This document shows, in pieces, positions 33,225-41,859 of a stretch of DNA of 51,444 bases; within the stretch, counting starts at the first letter, position 1, and each line of letters begins with the position of its first letter. Where the stretch lies: NCBI GenBank assembly GCA_028282925.1, contig JANQGV010000284.1, forward strand, positions 1-51,444, in the 5' to 3' direction. A program made the translations under genes and the position numbers. Below the pieces are notes generated by a model, which was not told the origin of the DNA, did no database searches, and was given only the letters and a program-made list of their open reading frames with translations. The stretch comes from Thermodesulfobacteriota bacterium (GTDB lineage: Bacteria; Desulfobacterota; WTBG01; CAIYCZ01; CAIRTM01).

Positions 33225-34238
33225 CTACATGTTCCCTACCGTTTTTTCAACATACTCGGCGGCAGCAAGCATATATGTACTTATCTGCATGCTGTCCAGC
33301 TTCAAAAATTCCGCGGTGTGCCGGTCGATCGAATACATCATGCCGTCCACTCCTGCGCCGATACCGCTCATCAGGGCTATACCATCCGCGGCATGCACCA
33401 GAAAAGCCAGTTCATTATGGCCGAGCATAGACGGATTATGGTGGTATTGAATAGCCGTGGTAAGTTTTTTGGGGATGGTCCATTTCTCGCACACATCTGC
33501 CGCAATTTGCGAGTGGTCGAACCCCAGGATATCCCGCTCCGCGTCCAGAAACGTCTTTCCTTCCTCCTGTATAAATGCGTCGAACTGCGGCTTCCTTTCA
33601 AGGATATACTTGTCCAGAATAAGCTTGCCGCAGTCATGAATAAGCCCGGCCGAAAAAGCGTCATCGGCCAGCTCCGGATGCTTGTCGTTGGCAAGCTGTC
33701 TGGCACAGCCGGCCACAGCCAGGGAGTGCCTCCACAGGTCGCCCGTCTGCAATTCATACCCGTCAAGGTTGCTCCCAAGAAGGCTGGACGCGCACGCCAG
33801 GGTCAGTAGTTCATTCAGGGTCTTCATACCCAGCACAACAGAGGCATGCTGGATCGAAGTGACGGTGCCCATGACGCCGTAATATGACGAGTTGGACAGT
33901 TTCAAAACCCGCGCCGCTATTGCCTGGTCGGTTTCAATGACCTTGGCAAGATCGGCAAAACTCGAATCCGGGTCGGCCATAACCCGCCGGGCCTTATCTG
34001 CAACCTGCGGCATGGGGGGCAAGTCATTGACCGTGCGCAAAATCCGTTTTTTGAGGATATTCCCTGTGGGAACCGCTGTTGCCTCTGCGGCGTCCTTCTG
34101 AGGCCCGGCCTTCTCTGCCCTGATTTCAATAGTGCCTTTACAGGAGGGGCAGGCAAACGCCACAGACGTGCTGTACGCCTTAATCCGCTCCTCCGGTATA
34201 CTGTATGTTTTGCGACACTGCGGACACTGCACATTCAT
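33225..34238 (-). CDS. HDOD-domain protein with N-terminal MJ0042-type zinc ribbon
   Basis: About 337 residues from the ATG at 34238 (MNVQCPQC); the ORF track starts 33 nt earlier. A zinc ribbon has C5/C8 and C30/C33. An HDOD domain begins about residue 70: LPPMPQVADKARRVMADPDSSF, VIETDQAIAARVLKLSNSSYYG, HASVVLGMKTLNELLTLA and GLIHDCGKLILD. HDOD proteins are HD-fold relatives usually lacking phosphodiesterase activity and act in signalling hubs. It follows the CheD-like gene by 73 bp in the same orientation, so the two probably share a promoter and possibly a pathway. Confidence 0.88.
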   Translation of the reverse strand: MNVQCPQCRKTYSIPEERIKAYSTSVAFACPSCKGTIEIRAEKAGPQKDAAEATAVPTGNILKKRILRTVNDLPPMPQVADKARRVMADPDSSFADLAKVIETDQAIAARVLKLSNSSYYGVMGTVTSIQHASVVLGMKTLNELLTLACASSLLGSNLDGYELQTGDLWRHSLAVAGCARQLANDKHPELADDAFSAGLIHDCGKLILDKYILERKPQFDAFIQEEGKTFLDAERDILGFDHSQIAADVCEKWTIPKKLTTAIQYHHNPSMLGHNELAFLVHAADGIALMSGIGAGVDGMMYSIDRHTAEFLKLDSMQISTYMLAAAEYVEKTVGNM

Positions 34239-34311
34239 GAAGCCACCCGATCGCGGTGATAAGCTGCTCACCGCACAAAAACAACAATCAATTACCGAAT
34301 CAATAGACTCT

Positions 34312-34749
34312 TTAGACTATTTTGATCTTCCCGGCATCAACATTAAGCAGAATTGATCGTATAACAACATCACCGGTCTCCTCAAGCTTGACCGGCAGCC
34401 CTTCTTTGGCCAGGGCCGCTTTCACTGCAACAAGTAGTTTTGAGCCGGCATTATCCTTGTCAGGCATACTCATCATGGACGCCGCACCGGCAACTGCAAC
34501 CGAGAACGGCTTTGACACTCCGCGTCTTTCAAATTCCTGCAGTATATACGGTATGGCGGTGTTGGCATAATACGCCGGATTGTCGGCATCGCCCCCGGGG
34601 GATTCCCCCCTGAGCACATGCACACCCGCTGCAACTTTATACGCACTGTTGAAAATAACGATTCCGACCCCCGAACCGATTCTGTCGATACGCAACAACC
34701 CTCCGGTTGCAATAGCGCACTGCATAGGCCGAACAATTATTTCCTTCAT
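34312..34749 (-). CDS. CheD-like protein lacking the catalytic cysteine
   Basis: A 145-residue protein that aligns end to end with chemoreceptor glutamine deamidase CheD: IGSGVGIVIFNS, VAAGVHVLRG, YANTAIPYILQEFERRG and VAGAASMM. Family enzymes use Cys, His and Thr (C27, H44 and T21 in T. maritima as I recall). Here position 27 is Gly, 21 is Ile, and 44 is still His. Loss of the Cys means it should not deamidate receptors; it may have kept protein binding only. No cheC, cheA or receptor gene lies nearby. It is first in a two-gene unit with the HDOD protein. Confidence 0.85.
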   Translation of the reverse strand: MKEIIVRPMQCAIATGGLLRIDRIGSGVGIVIFNSAYKVAAGVHVLRGESPGGDADNPAYYANTAIPYILQEFERRGVSKPFSVAVAGAASMMSMPDKDNAGSKLLVAVKAALAKEGLPVKLEETGDVVIRSILLNVDAGKIKIV

Positions 34750-34787
34750 AACCTGTTCCCTGTTTTAGCCAAACTGCCTGTAACGCA

Positions 34788-34803
34788 TTCTCATTAATGA
34801 GAA
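34788..34803. promoter_or_regulatory. Perfect 16-bp palindrome, operator candidate for the cheD-like/HDOD unit
   Basis: TTCTCATTAATGAGAA is its own reverse complement. It starts 2 bp after the predicted -10 box of the cheD-like promoter and covers the expected start point, the classic position for a repressor site. Confidence 0.6.
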
Positions 34804-34805
34804 CT

Positions 34806-34834
34806 ACAATACCATTCCCGTTTCCTAATGTCAA
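34806..34834 (-). promoter_or_regulatory. Sigma70-type promoter of the cheD-like/HDOD unit
   Basis: On the minus strand TTGACA (34829-34834) and TATTGT (34806-34811) are separated by exactly 17 bp. The start point would fall near 34800, about 50 nt before the ATG. Confidence 0.65.
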
Positions 34835-34942
34835 TCCACTGAAAAATCATTTCTTTTTGGAATTTCAGCCCCTTTGGACGCAGCCTGCTGCGGAAACACG
34901 AGCTGTTTTGTTACAACATAGCCGGCTAAACATCTTTTTTTA

Positions 34943-36889
34943 TTAATATTCATTAATAAAGCTCGCTTTTTTTAAAAAAATTTCTCCTGCCTTGATTTCC
35001 CGGGCTTCCGGCTCGTTGGCTGCGACAAACACATTGTAGCGGCCGGGCGGAGCCGTATCCGGGATCCATAACAAGTGGGTTTCCCGAATTCCCCGGCCGG
35101 GCGTCCAGGTATCCAGCGGCACAACACCGTGGGTGGGAATATGCACCTTATCGAAAATACGCTGCTGCGAATCGGCATGGGCGATCCACGTTTTAACCGT
35201 TGTCCCGGCGGCAACGTCCTGCAGCACACGCCAGCGGTAGCTCACCTGCAGCGCCTGGGCCATATTGGGGACAACGAAAATTTCGCTCTTCTCCGCAGCA
35301 AAGGCCACCAGCCCGAGTCCGTTTCCCAGGGAAGCCGCTTCTCTGCTTCCCCCCTGCGCATCGGTGAACAATGCCCGTGCGGCCCCGGAATGCGGGTCGA
35401 CCCAGGCGACAATGCGCCGTACATCAAGCTGAAACGAATGCGTTACCGACGGTGTAGGATACATATCAATTCCGAATGATGCCAGTCCGGTTTCCTGCAG
35501 CAGCCCCTGCCGGTCATAAGCCGCCCGGTAAATGCCGTTCCAGACATCACAATCCGGACGCCGGGAGTATACCACCAGCGTAGCCCCCTTTTTTCTCAAC
35601 AGGCGTCCGGAATCATGCCGGATCAGGTAGGGATGCACCTCATCACCGGTAACCCCGCCCAGATCAACAACATACCGGCCGGTTATATACTTGATAAAAC
35701 CAATGTCGAATGCGGCTATAACGCTGTCATCGGTGTTTTCCGCAATCCACCGGGCGCAGTCCAGGTATACCCGTTGCATGTGGTCGGTGTTCTGATGATA
35801 CCATGAGCGCCATCTAACCTGGTTGCAAAGGCAACCCGCAATCAGAAGGCCGCAGACAACTATACATGCCCGTTTGTTCCTGAGAATCCGGAACAGGAGG
35901 CAGGTTCCCACAATGGAAAGAGCCGGGAACAGCACCCCGAGATATCGCATCTGCTGATTCAGCGACCGGAACAAAAGCCCGTGGACAACAAGGTGCAGCA
36001 TCAACCATGCCGCAACAATCCATATACCGGTACGCCGCATACCGGGGGCGGTCCTGTCGGACCGCATGAGAGAAGCACAGCCGGCAATAAAGGTACAGCC
36101 CAGCACCAGGAAAACCGGCTCGTAGAAAAACAAATACTTTAGAATCGCAAGATAAAAGGAAAGTATCCGTTCCGGGTCCCAACCGCCGTCCACATAGGTA
36201 AGCAGCTTGCCCCGGGCCGTAACAGGCAAAAAACCGCCCGTTACCAGAAAGTGGTACCCGTACCAGGGAAGCGGGATGCCGATGGTCGAAAGCATCCAGG
36301 GTACACGCTTGCGGGTCTGCAGCAGTTCGGCAAACATCAGCACCACCACAAGAAACAGTCCGGTAATCCGGCACAGCAATAAAGCTCCGGCAACCGCAGC
36401 AGTTGGGGCCGAATAGCCCTTTTTGATAAACAGCAGAATACAGGCAAGGCACAGCATATGAAACAACGGGGTCTCCATCCCGGAAAGCGCCAGCCAGGTC
36501 ATATTCCCCGCGGCAAGATACACCAGGGCGCCGACGACTCCCGCGGCATTCTTCCGGTCCGGGGCGGTAAGTGCACCGCATATATAATAAATGAGCAGGG
36601 CCGAACAACAATGAAAGCATACGGCCAGAGCCAGGGCCGCTGCGTACAGATCGGCCCCCGGCAGGGCGCACAGGGCCAGCAGGGCGGTCCATAACGGACT
36701 TGAGGTACCGAAACTCGTCTCCCCCCGGTTGAAGCTCAATCCGTCCCCGCCGGCGATACTGTCGGCATAGACAAAGTGTATATAGGTGTCATCAAGGGGA
36801 AATACCGCAGGGCCGCTCTTGAGATACCATGCCGCCGTCACAAGTGTGAACAAAAAGCATACACAAAAAACAATCAGGCCCTTTTTCAT
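34943..36889 (-). CDS. Multi-pass membrane glycosyltransferase (GT39-like)
   Basis: About 648 residues from the ATG at 36889 (MKKGLIVFC); the ORF-track start is an upstream TTG. Residues 1-380 hold about ten hydrophobic segments. The first periplasmic loop has FPLDDTYIHFVYADSIAGG, the Asp-Asp-containing loop of GT-C enzymes that use polyprenyl-phosphate sugars, and NRGETSFGTSSPLW is typical of the family. The C-terminal 250 residues are soluble and probably periplasmic, ending in a beta-rich domain. It likely transfers a sugar from a lipid carrier to an acceptor outside the cytoplasm. It is divergent from the similar gene at 37009. Confidence 0.78.
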   Translation of the reverse strand: MKKGLIVFCVCFLFTLVTAAWYLKSGPAVFPLDDTYIHFVYADSIAGGDGLSFNRGETSFGTSSPLWTALLALCALPGADLYAAALALAVCFHCCSALLIYYICGALTAPDRKNAAGVVGALVYLAAGNMTWLALSGMETPLFHMLCLACILLFIKKGYSAPTAAVAGALLLCRITGLFLVVVLMFAELLQTRKRVPWMLSTIGIPLPWYGYHFLVTGGFLPVTARGKLLTYVDGGWDPERILSFYLAILKYLFFYEPVFLVLGCTFIAGCASLMRSDRTAPGMRRTGIWIVAAWLMLHLVVHGLLFRSLNQQMRYLGVLFPALSIVGTCLLFRILRNKRACIVVCGLLIAGCLCNQVRWRSWYHQNTDHMQRVYLDCARWIAENTDDSVIAAFDIGFIKYITGRYVVDLGGVTGDEVHPYLIRHDSGRLLRKKGATLVVYSRRPDCDVWNGIYRAAYDRQGLLQETGLASFGIDMYPTPSVTHSFQLDVRRIVAWVDPHSGAARALFTDAQGGSREAASLGNGLGLVAFAAEKSEIFVVPNMAQALQVSYRWRVLQDVAAGTTVKTWIAHADSQQRIFDKVHIPTHGVVPLDTWTPGRGIRETHLLWIPDTAPPGRYNVFVAANEPEAREIKAGEIFLKKASFINEY

Positions 36890-36909
36890 GGTTCCCGCCA
36901 ATATTTTTC

Positions 36910-36938
36910 TTGAATCTACCTACGCTGTAAGATATTAC
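36910..36938 (+). promoter_or_regulatory. Possible promoter of the 37009 membrane glycosyltransferase gene
   Basis: TTGAAT (36910-36915) and TATTAC (36933-36938) are 17 bp apart. Each matches the sigma70 consensus at 4 of 6 positions. The 119-bp divergent region must hold promoters for both membrane proteins; only this one is visible. Confidence 0.35.
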
Positions 36939-37008
36939 TTTCTCTACACAGGCACGTCGTCAAACGATTTAAAAAACACCCATACAAGCTTCTCAACGCT
37001 TTGTGCCC

Positions 37009-39258
37009 ATGAAACACAATCCTTTTTCCGGCGACGACACGCGCAATACGCTTTTCATTATTGCCGTATTCATAGTGGTCGTCCTTTTTGCCCGATGCTA
37101 CACGCTCTATCCGGTCGATGACGACTGGTCCTACATTCGGGCGGTCGAAACATTTTATACGACAGGCACGCTGTCGTTTACTCCCTGGACAAGTCCCAGT
37201 CTGGTTTTCCAGGTGCTGTGGGGCGGGCTTTTTTGTTTGCTGTTCGGCTTTTCCGTCAACACCCTTGTCCTGTCGACCCAGGTTATCAGCCTGGCCGGAT
37301 TTCTTGCGGCCTACCGGCTGCTGCGCGCAACCGGCTGTACGGCCCGCAATGCGCTCTGGCTTACCCTGCTGCTGATTTTCAACCCGTTCTGGTTTCCCCT
37401 GATGCACACCTTTTTTACCGACCATTTTTATCTGGCCCTGATGATCGGGGCAAGCTGGTTTTACTACCAGGGGTTCACCAAAAAAAAGTCTTCGACCATC
37501 CTGCTGGGGTCCCTTATCACCTCGTGTGCCGTACTGGAACGTCAGCCGGGCCTGCTTATTGCCGTGGCAGCGGCACTCTACTGTATCACGGACAGGGAGC
37601 GCCGCAAATATATTGCTCCGGTACTGGTGCTGCCGGTTATAACCTTTTGTCTCTACACCTGGTGGTTCCGGTACGTTCACGGAGAAACCTATTCCTCCCG
37701 GCAGCAGATACAGTGGATTGTGGACTGTCTCAGCAACCCGGTTTACCTTATCTCAAAGCTCGCAACCCGTCCACTGCTAATTCTTGAGCTGTTCGGCTTC
37801 AGCCTTCTGCCCCTGAGCCTTGCCCTGCTGCCCTCGCCCCGCGACCTGTTTACAAAACGGCAGACACCGCTTATCACCGTATTTGTTTTGTCCGGGGTGT
37901 TGTTCTACCTGATCGAGGACCACCTGGGCATCTACGCCATGCTCTACAACTGGATAAACGGATTTCATTTCGCCTATGTTTCCGAATACGGGTACCGGGG
38001 TGCGGGCAGCATGCTGCTTCTTTTTTACAAGCTGCTCGATTTCCTCTCAATCTTTTCCATTACCCATATCGTGTGGCATGCTCTTACCGGCCGCCGTCTC
38101 ATTCGCCGGGCACTATCGTCTCCCCGCCTGCTGCTGGCCCTGATCGCCCTTGTGCAGCTTCTTTTTCTCATGGTGGTACGCTACAAGTTCAGCAGGTATT
38201 ATATCCCGTTGCTGCCCTATGCCGTTATCCTTGTGTATCCGGCGCTGCACGACAGGGCCCTCAAAAAATACTATTTTGTCCCGTTACTGGTGTGCTTTGC
38301 TCTTTTCTCCTTTGCCGGCACCCAGGACTTTCTGGCCTGGAATGAGGCCAAATGGAAGCTCGGACAAAAAACCCTCGACAGGGGCGTTCCGCAGCTCAAG
38401 CTGTCTGCCGGGTTCCCGTGGGACTGCTGGTACAACCTCGAGTACTGCCAAAACAATCCGTCGGCGGCCCTGCCCCACATCTACGATATACCCTGGTGGT
38501 TTGAGGACCTCACCCCGGCCATCGACCCGGAATATCTTATCTCCAATTCACCGGTGCCGACCGGTTTCTATTCGCTTAAATACTTTTACAACGATTCCTA
38601 CCGGGTCATCGACACCGAAGAGTACCGCAGCCTGCTCTATATGCGCGCCATGAAGGTTTTCCTCCTGAAACGCAATCCCGGCACAGGGCACACGGAAACG
38701 GGCCTGGCGGCATACCGGTTCATCGACAACCTCAGGGGCGCAGATATTTTTGAGCTGGAGGACGGTGCTGAAACGCAGCCGGAAGTCGATCTGATTGAAG
38801 CGTCTCTTAACGGCCGGGCGCACCCGGCCATTGTGCAGCAGGCCCGGACCGCCGCCGGTTTCCGCCTGCAGCTCCCCGCAACACGCTGCCGCCTCACCGT
38901 CGACCTTGCCGCCGCACCCACAACCTGGAACAAGCCCGGGGACGGCATCCTGTGTAAAATTCTGCTCGGCGATAATCTTTTTGAAAACCTTTTTGATACG
39001 GTCGGCATGAGCGGAGTAGCACAACGGCAGGATTTTTTCAAGCCCCGGAACCTCTTCCTGGGCCCTCGCCCGCTGTATCTCCACTATCTGGATCCGAAAG
39101 AAAAACCGGGACAGCGCACGTGGCATTCCGTTTCAATAGACCTTACGCGCTTTGCCGGAAAAGTGGTGGATATTGTCTTTGTGGTCCTGCCGGGCCCGAA
39201 TGACGATGCCCGGTACGATACGGCCCTGTGGGGCAACCCGGTCATTGAAACCTACTGA
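37009..39258 (+). CDS. Multi-pass membrane glycosyltransferase (GT39-like)
   Basis: About 749 residues from the ATG at 37009; the GTG at 37003 is the ORF-track start. There are many hydrophobic segments in the first 430 residues. The first loop contains YPVDDDWSYIRAVETF, an acidic GT-C loop like that in PMT/ArnT enzymes. The C-terminal 320 residues are soluble and end in a beta-sandwich-like domain. It should transfer a lipid-carried sugar to an exported acceptor. The secreted Thr-rich protein gene lies directly downstream on the other strand, 40 bp away. The sugar is unknown. Confidence 0.78.
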   Translation: MKHNPFSGDDTRNTLFIIAVFIVVVLFARCYTLYPVDDDWSYIRAVETFYTTGTLSFTPWTSPSLVFQVLWGGLFCLLFGFSVNTLVLSTQVISLAGFLAAYRLLRATGCTARNALWLTLLLIFNPFWFPLMHTFFTDHFYLALMIGASWFYYQGFTKKKSSTILLGSLITSCAVLERQPGLLIAVAAALYCITDRERRKYIAPVLVLPVITFCLYTWWFRYVHGETYSSRQQIQWIVDCLSNPVYLISKLATRPLLILELFGFSLLPLSLALLPSPRDLFTKRQTPLITVFVLSGVLFYLIEDHLGIYAMLYNWINGFHFAYVSEYGYRGAGSMLLLFYKLLDFLSIFSITHIVWHALTGRRLIRRALSSPRLLLALIALVQLLFLMVVRYKFSRYYIPLLPYAVILVYPALHDRALKKYYFVPLLVCFALFSFAGTQDFLAWNEAKWKLGQKTLDRGVPQLKLSAGFPWDCWYNLEYCQNNPSAALPHIYDIPWWFEDLTPAIDPEYLISNSPVPTGFYSLKYFYNDSYRVIDTEEYRSLLYMRAMKVFLLKRNPGTGHTETGLAAYRFIDNLRGADIFELEDGAETQPEVDLIEASLNGRAHPAIVQQARTAAGFRLQLPATRCRLTVDLAAAPTTWNKPGDGILCKILLGDNLFENLFDTVGMSGVAQRQDFFKPRNLFLGPRPLYLHYLDPKEKPGQRTWHSVSIDLTRFAGKVVDIVFVVLPGPNDDARYDTALWGNPVIETY

Positions 39259-39298
39259 TCCCGACTGACTAAACTATCCGCTTATTCGGGGGACAGCT

Positions 39299-40504
39299 CT
39301 ACTGGACCATAACGTTCATAACCCGCAATAGATACCCGCTGTTCATCCCATCGATAAGTCTCTGCAAATCATATTGGAACGCAGGACCGGCGAACTGCTT
39401 AACCTCATAGAGAAAGGCTATGAGCAAGTCCAACTGATCAGCGGCCATGACCCCCTTCTTACCCTCGGCAAGGCGCTGTACAAGTATTTCGTTCCCGGCA
39501 ACCAAACTTCGCAGGCGCTCCTGCAACTCTTCATTATCATACAGTATCATACCGAATTCAAAGGCATGCCGGTAATAGATGCTCACCGGTAGGATTCCGG
39601 CCCGGGTACGCAGCAGGGCATTTCGCATTTTTCTCAGTTCGGCGGCGGCTTCATGGTCGTTCAGAACCGACACAAGCAAACAGGGCACCGTCGGCAATAC
39701 TAAAATATAGGATTCTTTGATTTTTCTCACTTCCTCACCATCAGCATCGGTACCGTACAACATAACCGTATAGTTGCCTTCTTTGCTGTAGGTATGCGCT
39801 GGGTCCGTCTCCGTGCTGGTGCTGTTGTCCCCGAAATTCCACCTGAAATCTTTAATATCTCCGGTTGACAGATTGGTAAACTGCACGGTCAGGGGCACGA
39901 ATCCATAGGTGGTATTTGCAACAAAATCAACCGATGCGACCTGTGCGGTGGTGGTCGTTGTGCTTGACACTGTGGTCAGGGGCTGGGTTGTGGTTGACGT
40001 TGTGGGCGAAACCGTTGTGGTGGTGGATGTTGTTAAGGGGACCGTTGTGGTGGTACTTGTCGTGGCCGATCCATACACGGTAAAAGCATCTTCACAAACC
40101 AGTTCTCCGTCTTCAATCCGCACGGTTACATCGCCCTCGCAGTCGGGTGCCGAGGCTTCAATTCGCACAACCGCGTTGACGGTGGAGCTTCCCTCGCCAA
40201 TGCCGTTTTCATCAAAGGTAAGTCCTGCGGTGTTCAGGGTAGCGCTGACTACTGAAATACCGTCACAGTCAAAGGTAAGGTCGGCGGTGTTTATTGTAGT
40301 GCTCTCTGTAATAATACCCGCGGTTTCAAAGCCGAGGGAAAGATCGAGGGTGTCTGCCCCAGCCTGCCCCTGGTCGGGGGTAGCCCCGAAACAGCTCAAA
40401 GTCTTCTGTTCTTCGCTGGTTGTGCCGTATGCACTTCCTGCAACAATCATTACAGGTATCACAGCAAACAACACAATCATGTGTCTGACAGCACATCTTT
40501 TCAT
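39299..40504 (-). CDS. Secreted PKD-domain protein with Thr-rich linker
   Basis: About 401 residues from the ATG at 40504, preceded by AGGAAAGGGG. A signal peptide (1-27, ending SAYG) is followed by a beta-rich domain resembling IPT/TIG-type modules (ATPDQGQAGADTLDL to DAFTV) that contains three imperfect repeats of about 19 residues. A linker of about 50 residues is mostly Thr and Ser. A PKD domain follows (FVANTTYGFVPLTVQFTN, FRWNFGDNSTSTE), then a helical C-terminus of about 120 residues. It is exported, probably to the surface. The linker is a likely O-glycosylation target given the GT39-like enzymes on both sides. Confidence 0.8.
   Translation of the reverse strand: MKRCAVRHMIVLFAVIPVMIVAGSAYGTTSEEQKTLSCFGATPDQGQAGADTLDLSLGFETAGIITESTTINTADLTFDCDGISVVSATLNTAGLTFDENGIGEGSSTVNAVVRIEASAPDCEGDVTVRIEDGELVCEDAFTVYGSATTSTTTTVPLTTSTTTTVSPTTSTTTQPLTTVSSTTTTTAQVASVDFVANTTYGFVPLTVQFTNLSTGDIKDFRWNFGDNSTSTETDPAHTYSKEGNYTVMLYGTDADGEEVRKIKESYILVLPTVPCLLVSVLNDHEAAAELRKMRNALLRTRAGILPVSIYYRHAFEFGMILYDNEELQERLRSLVAGNEILVQRLAEGKKGVMAADQLDLLIAFLYEVKQFAGPAFQYDLQRLIDGMNSGYLLRVMNVMVQ
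39950..40075. repeat. Degenerate GTT/GTG-rich tandem repeat encoding the Thr-rich linker
   Basis: The DNA encoding the linker is a run of imperfect units such as GTTGTGGTGGT, reading as Thr/Ser codons on the minus strand. Such tracts expand and contract by slippage in multiples of three and so keep the frame. Boundaries are approximate. Confidence 0.6.
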
Positions 40505-40543
40505 CTGAGAACCCCTTTCCTGCACGCCCCTGTGCCCCTATGT

Positions 40544-41635
40544 TCATGAAAACAATAGCTGAATCTTTTGTTGCAGATCGCTTATGTCTCTAATTTGCAA
40601 TGTCCTCATAACATACAAATGCACTAGCGTCAAAATATTTGAAGTGACGGCATACAGTACCACCACCGGCCAAACGCTTTTTCGTGCCTCGCAGTACCTG
40701 CCCATGCCGCTCACAATCAGTGGGATCACAGCCGGATAGCACACAAAAAAGAGTCGTGGGTTATGAACAAACGTCAGGTAGGGAATTGCAAAGGCTGCAA
40801 AATACACAAGGCAATACATTCTGTACCGCTGTTGACTTCGGAATCCCTGCATAACGAACAGCCAGCCCCAGTGAAAACAGAAGAAAGCGGCCGACACGAT
40901 GTAGACCAGGCCCCGGTGCCGGGGAGCACCATACATGAAAAAGTCCTGTGGGGTTAAGCCCAACAGCCAGTAAACATTCGCAACAAGGCCAAAAGCCACA
41001 ACGAGCACCGCAACACCGTGCCGCCACAGGCGGTCGACAAAAAAGAAGCTTCCTGCAGCAAACAGCAGCAAACACACCAGGGTCGGCTTGACCAGTATCC
41101 CGAGACCGATTATAAGCCCGTACACAAGGGCGGCCTCAAGGCATCTCCTCCTGAACTGAAAGTACAGCAGAAAAACCAGTCCGGAAAAAAAGTACGCCCC
41201 CGCGTCAACCATGACGGGCAGCCCCCACTCAATAAGGGGCAGGGAGGTTGTCAAAATGACCGCCCCGCCGCAGGCCGCCTGCCGGTTATCGAACATCTGT
41301 TTCAGCAACTCATAAAAAACCAGGGCCGCAGCACACCACAGCACCACATTTATCAGCATAAACGCGGCGGCAACAGGCAGTACCCGCCCCAGCAGCGAGG
41401 CTGCAAACGGCAACGCCGGGCTCAGCAACCGGTAGCGCAGAAGCCCGGTATCTTCCGGTGCACTGTCCCGCCCCATAAAGTACTCGGCGGCAAGCAGGTA
41501 GCCTTTACTGTCCTCGGCATAAACCGCCGACCAGTTCATGGGCCGGCTCAGGCTGTTCAGAAACAGGCCGGCCAGCACTATCTGCACGAGGGTGCATCCG
41601 ATTACGATCAGACGGTAGTGTGTGTCCCGGGTCAT
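40544..41635 (-). CDS. Multi-pass membrane protein, possibly a GT-C glycosyltransferase
   Basis: About 363 residues from the ATG at 41635; the ORF track starts at a GTG at 41689, and an ATG at 41665 is also possible. No start has a good ribosome site. There are about ten hydrophobic segments. The first loop has SAVYAEDSKGYLLAAEYFMG, and LLRYRLLSPALPFAAS resembles GT39/GT87-like proteins with an acidic residue in loop 1. No other motif is visible. It lies 39 bp from the Thr-rich protein gene in the same orientation. A role in surface glycosylation is inferred from context. Confidence 0.7.
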   Translation of the reverse strand: MTRDTHYRLIVIGCTLVQIVLAGLFLNSLSRPMNWSAVYAEDSKGYLLAAEYFMGRDSAPEDTGLLRYRLLSPALPFAASLLGRVLPVAAAFMLINVVLWCAAALVFYELLKQMFDNRQAACGGAVILTTSLPLIEWGLPVMVDAGAYFFSGLVFLLYFQFRRRCLEAALVYGLIIGLGILVKPTLVCLLLFAAGSFFFVDRLWRHGVAVLVVAFGLVANVYWLLGLTPQDFFMYGAPRHRGLVYIVSAAFFCFHWGWLFVMQGFRSQQRYRMYCLVYFAAFAIPYLTFVHNPRLFFVCYPAVIPLIVSGMGRYCEARKSVWPVVVLYAVTSNILTLVHLYVMRTLQIRDISDLQQKIQLLFS

Positions 41636-41859
41636 ACTATCAATTGCGTGTAAATCACAATACATGGTTGCCGCATCGGCAGGTGTCACCGGGGGCAGCC
41701 GCTTCTTTAAAACTCTTTGTTACGATCACCGATCTATGCTATATATCACTTTTATTATATGTTTGCAAAACCCCGGGCCTGCTTAAAAATTGAGTAGATG
41801 AACCAGCCTGGCCGGGCGGGCTGATCACTTTCAAACAAATACCGTTGCCGGATAATCCT

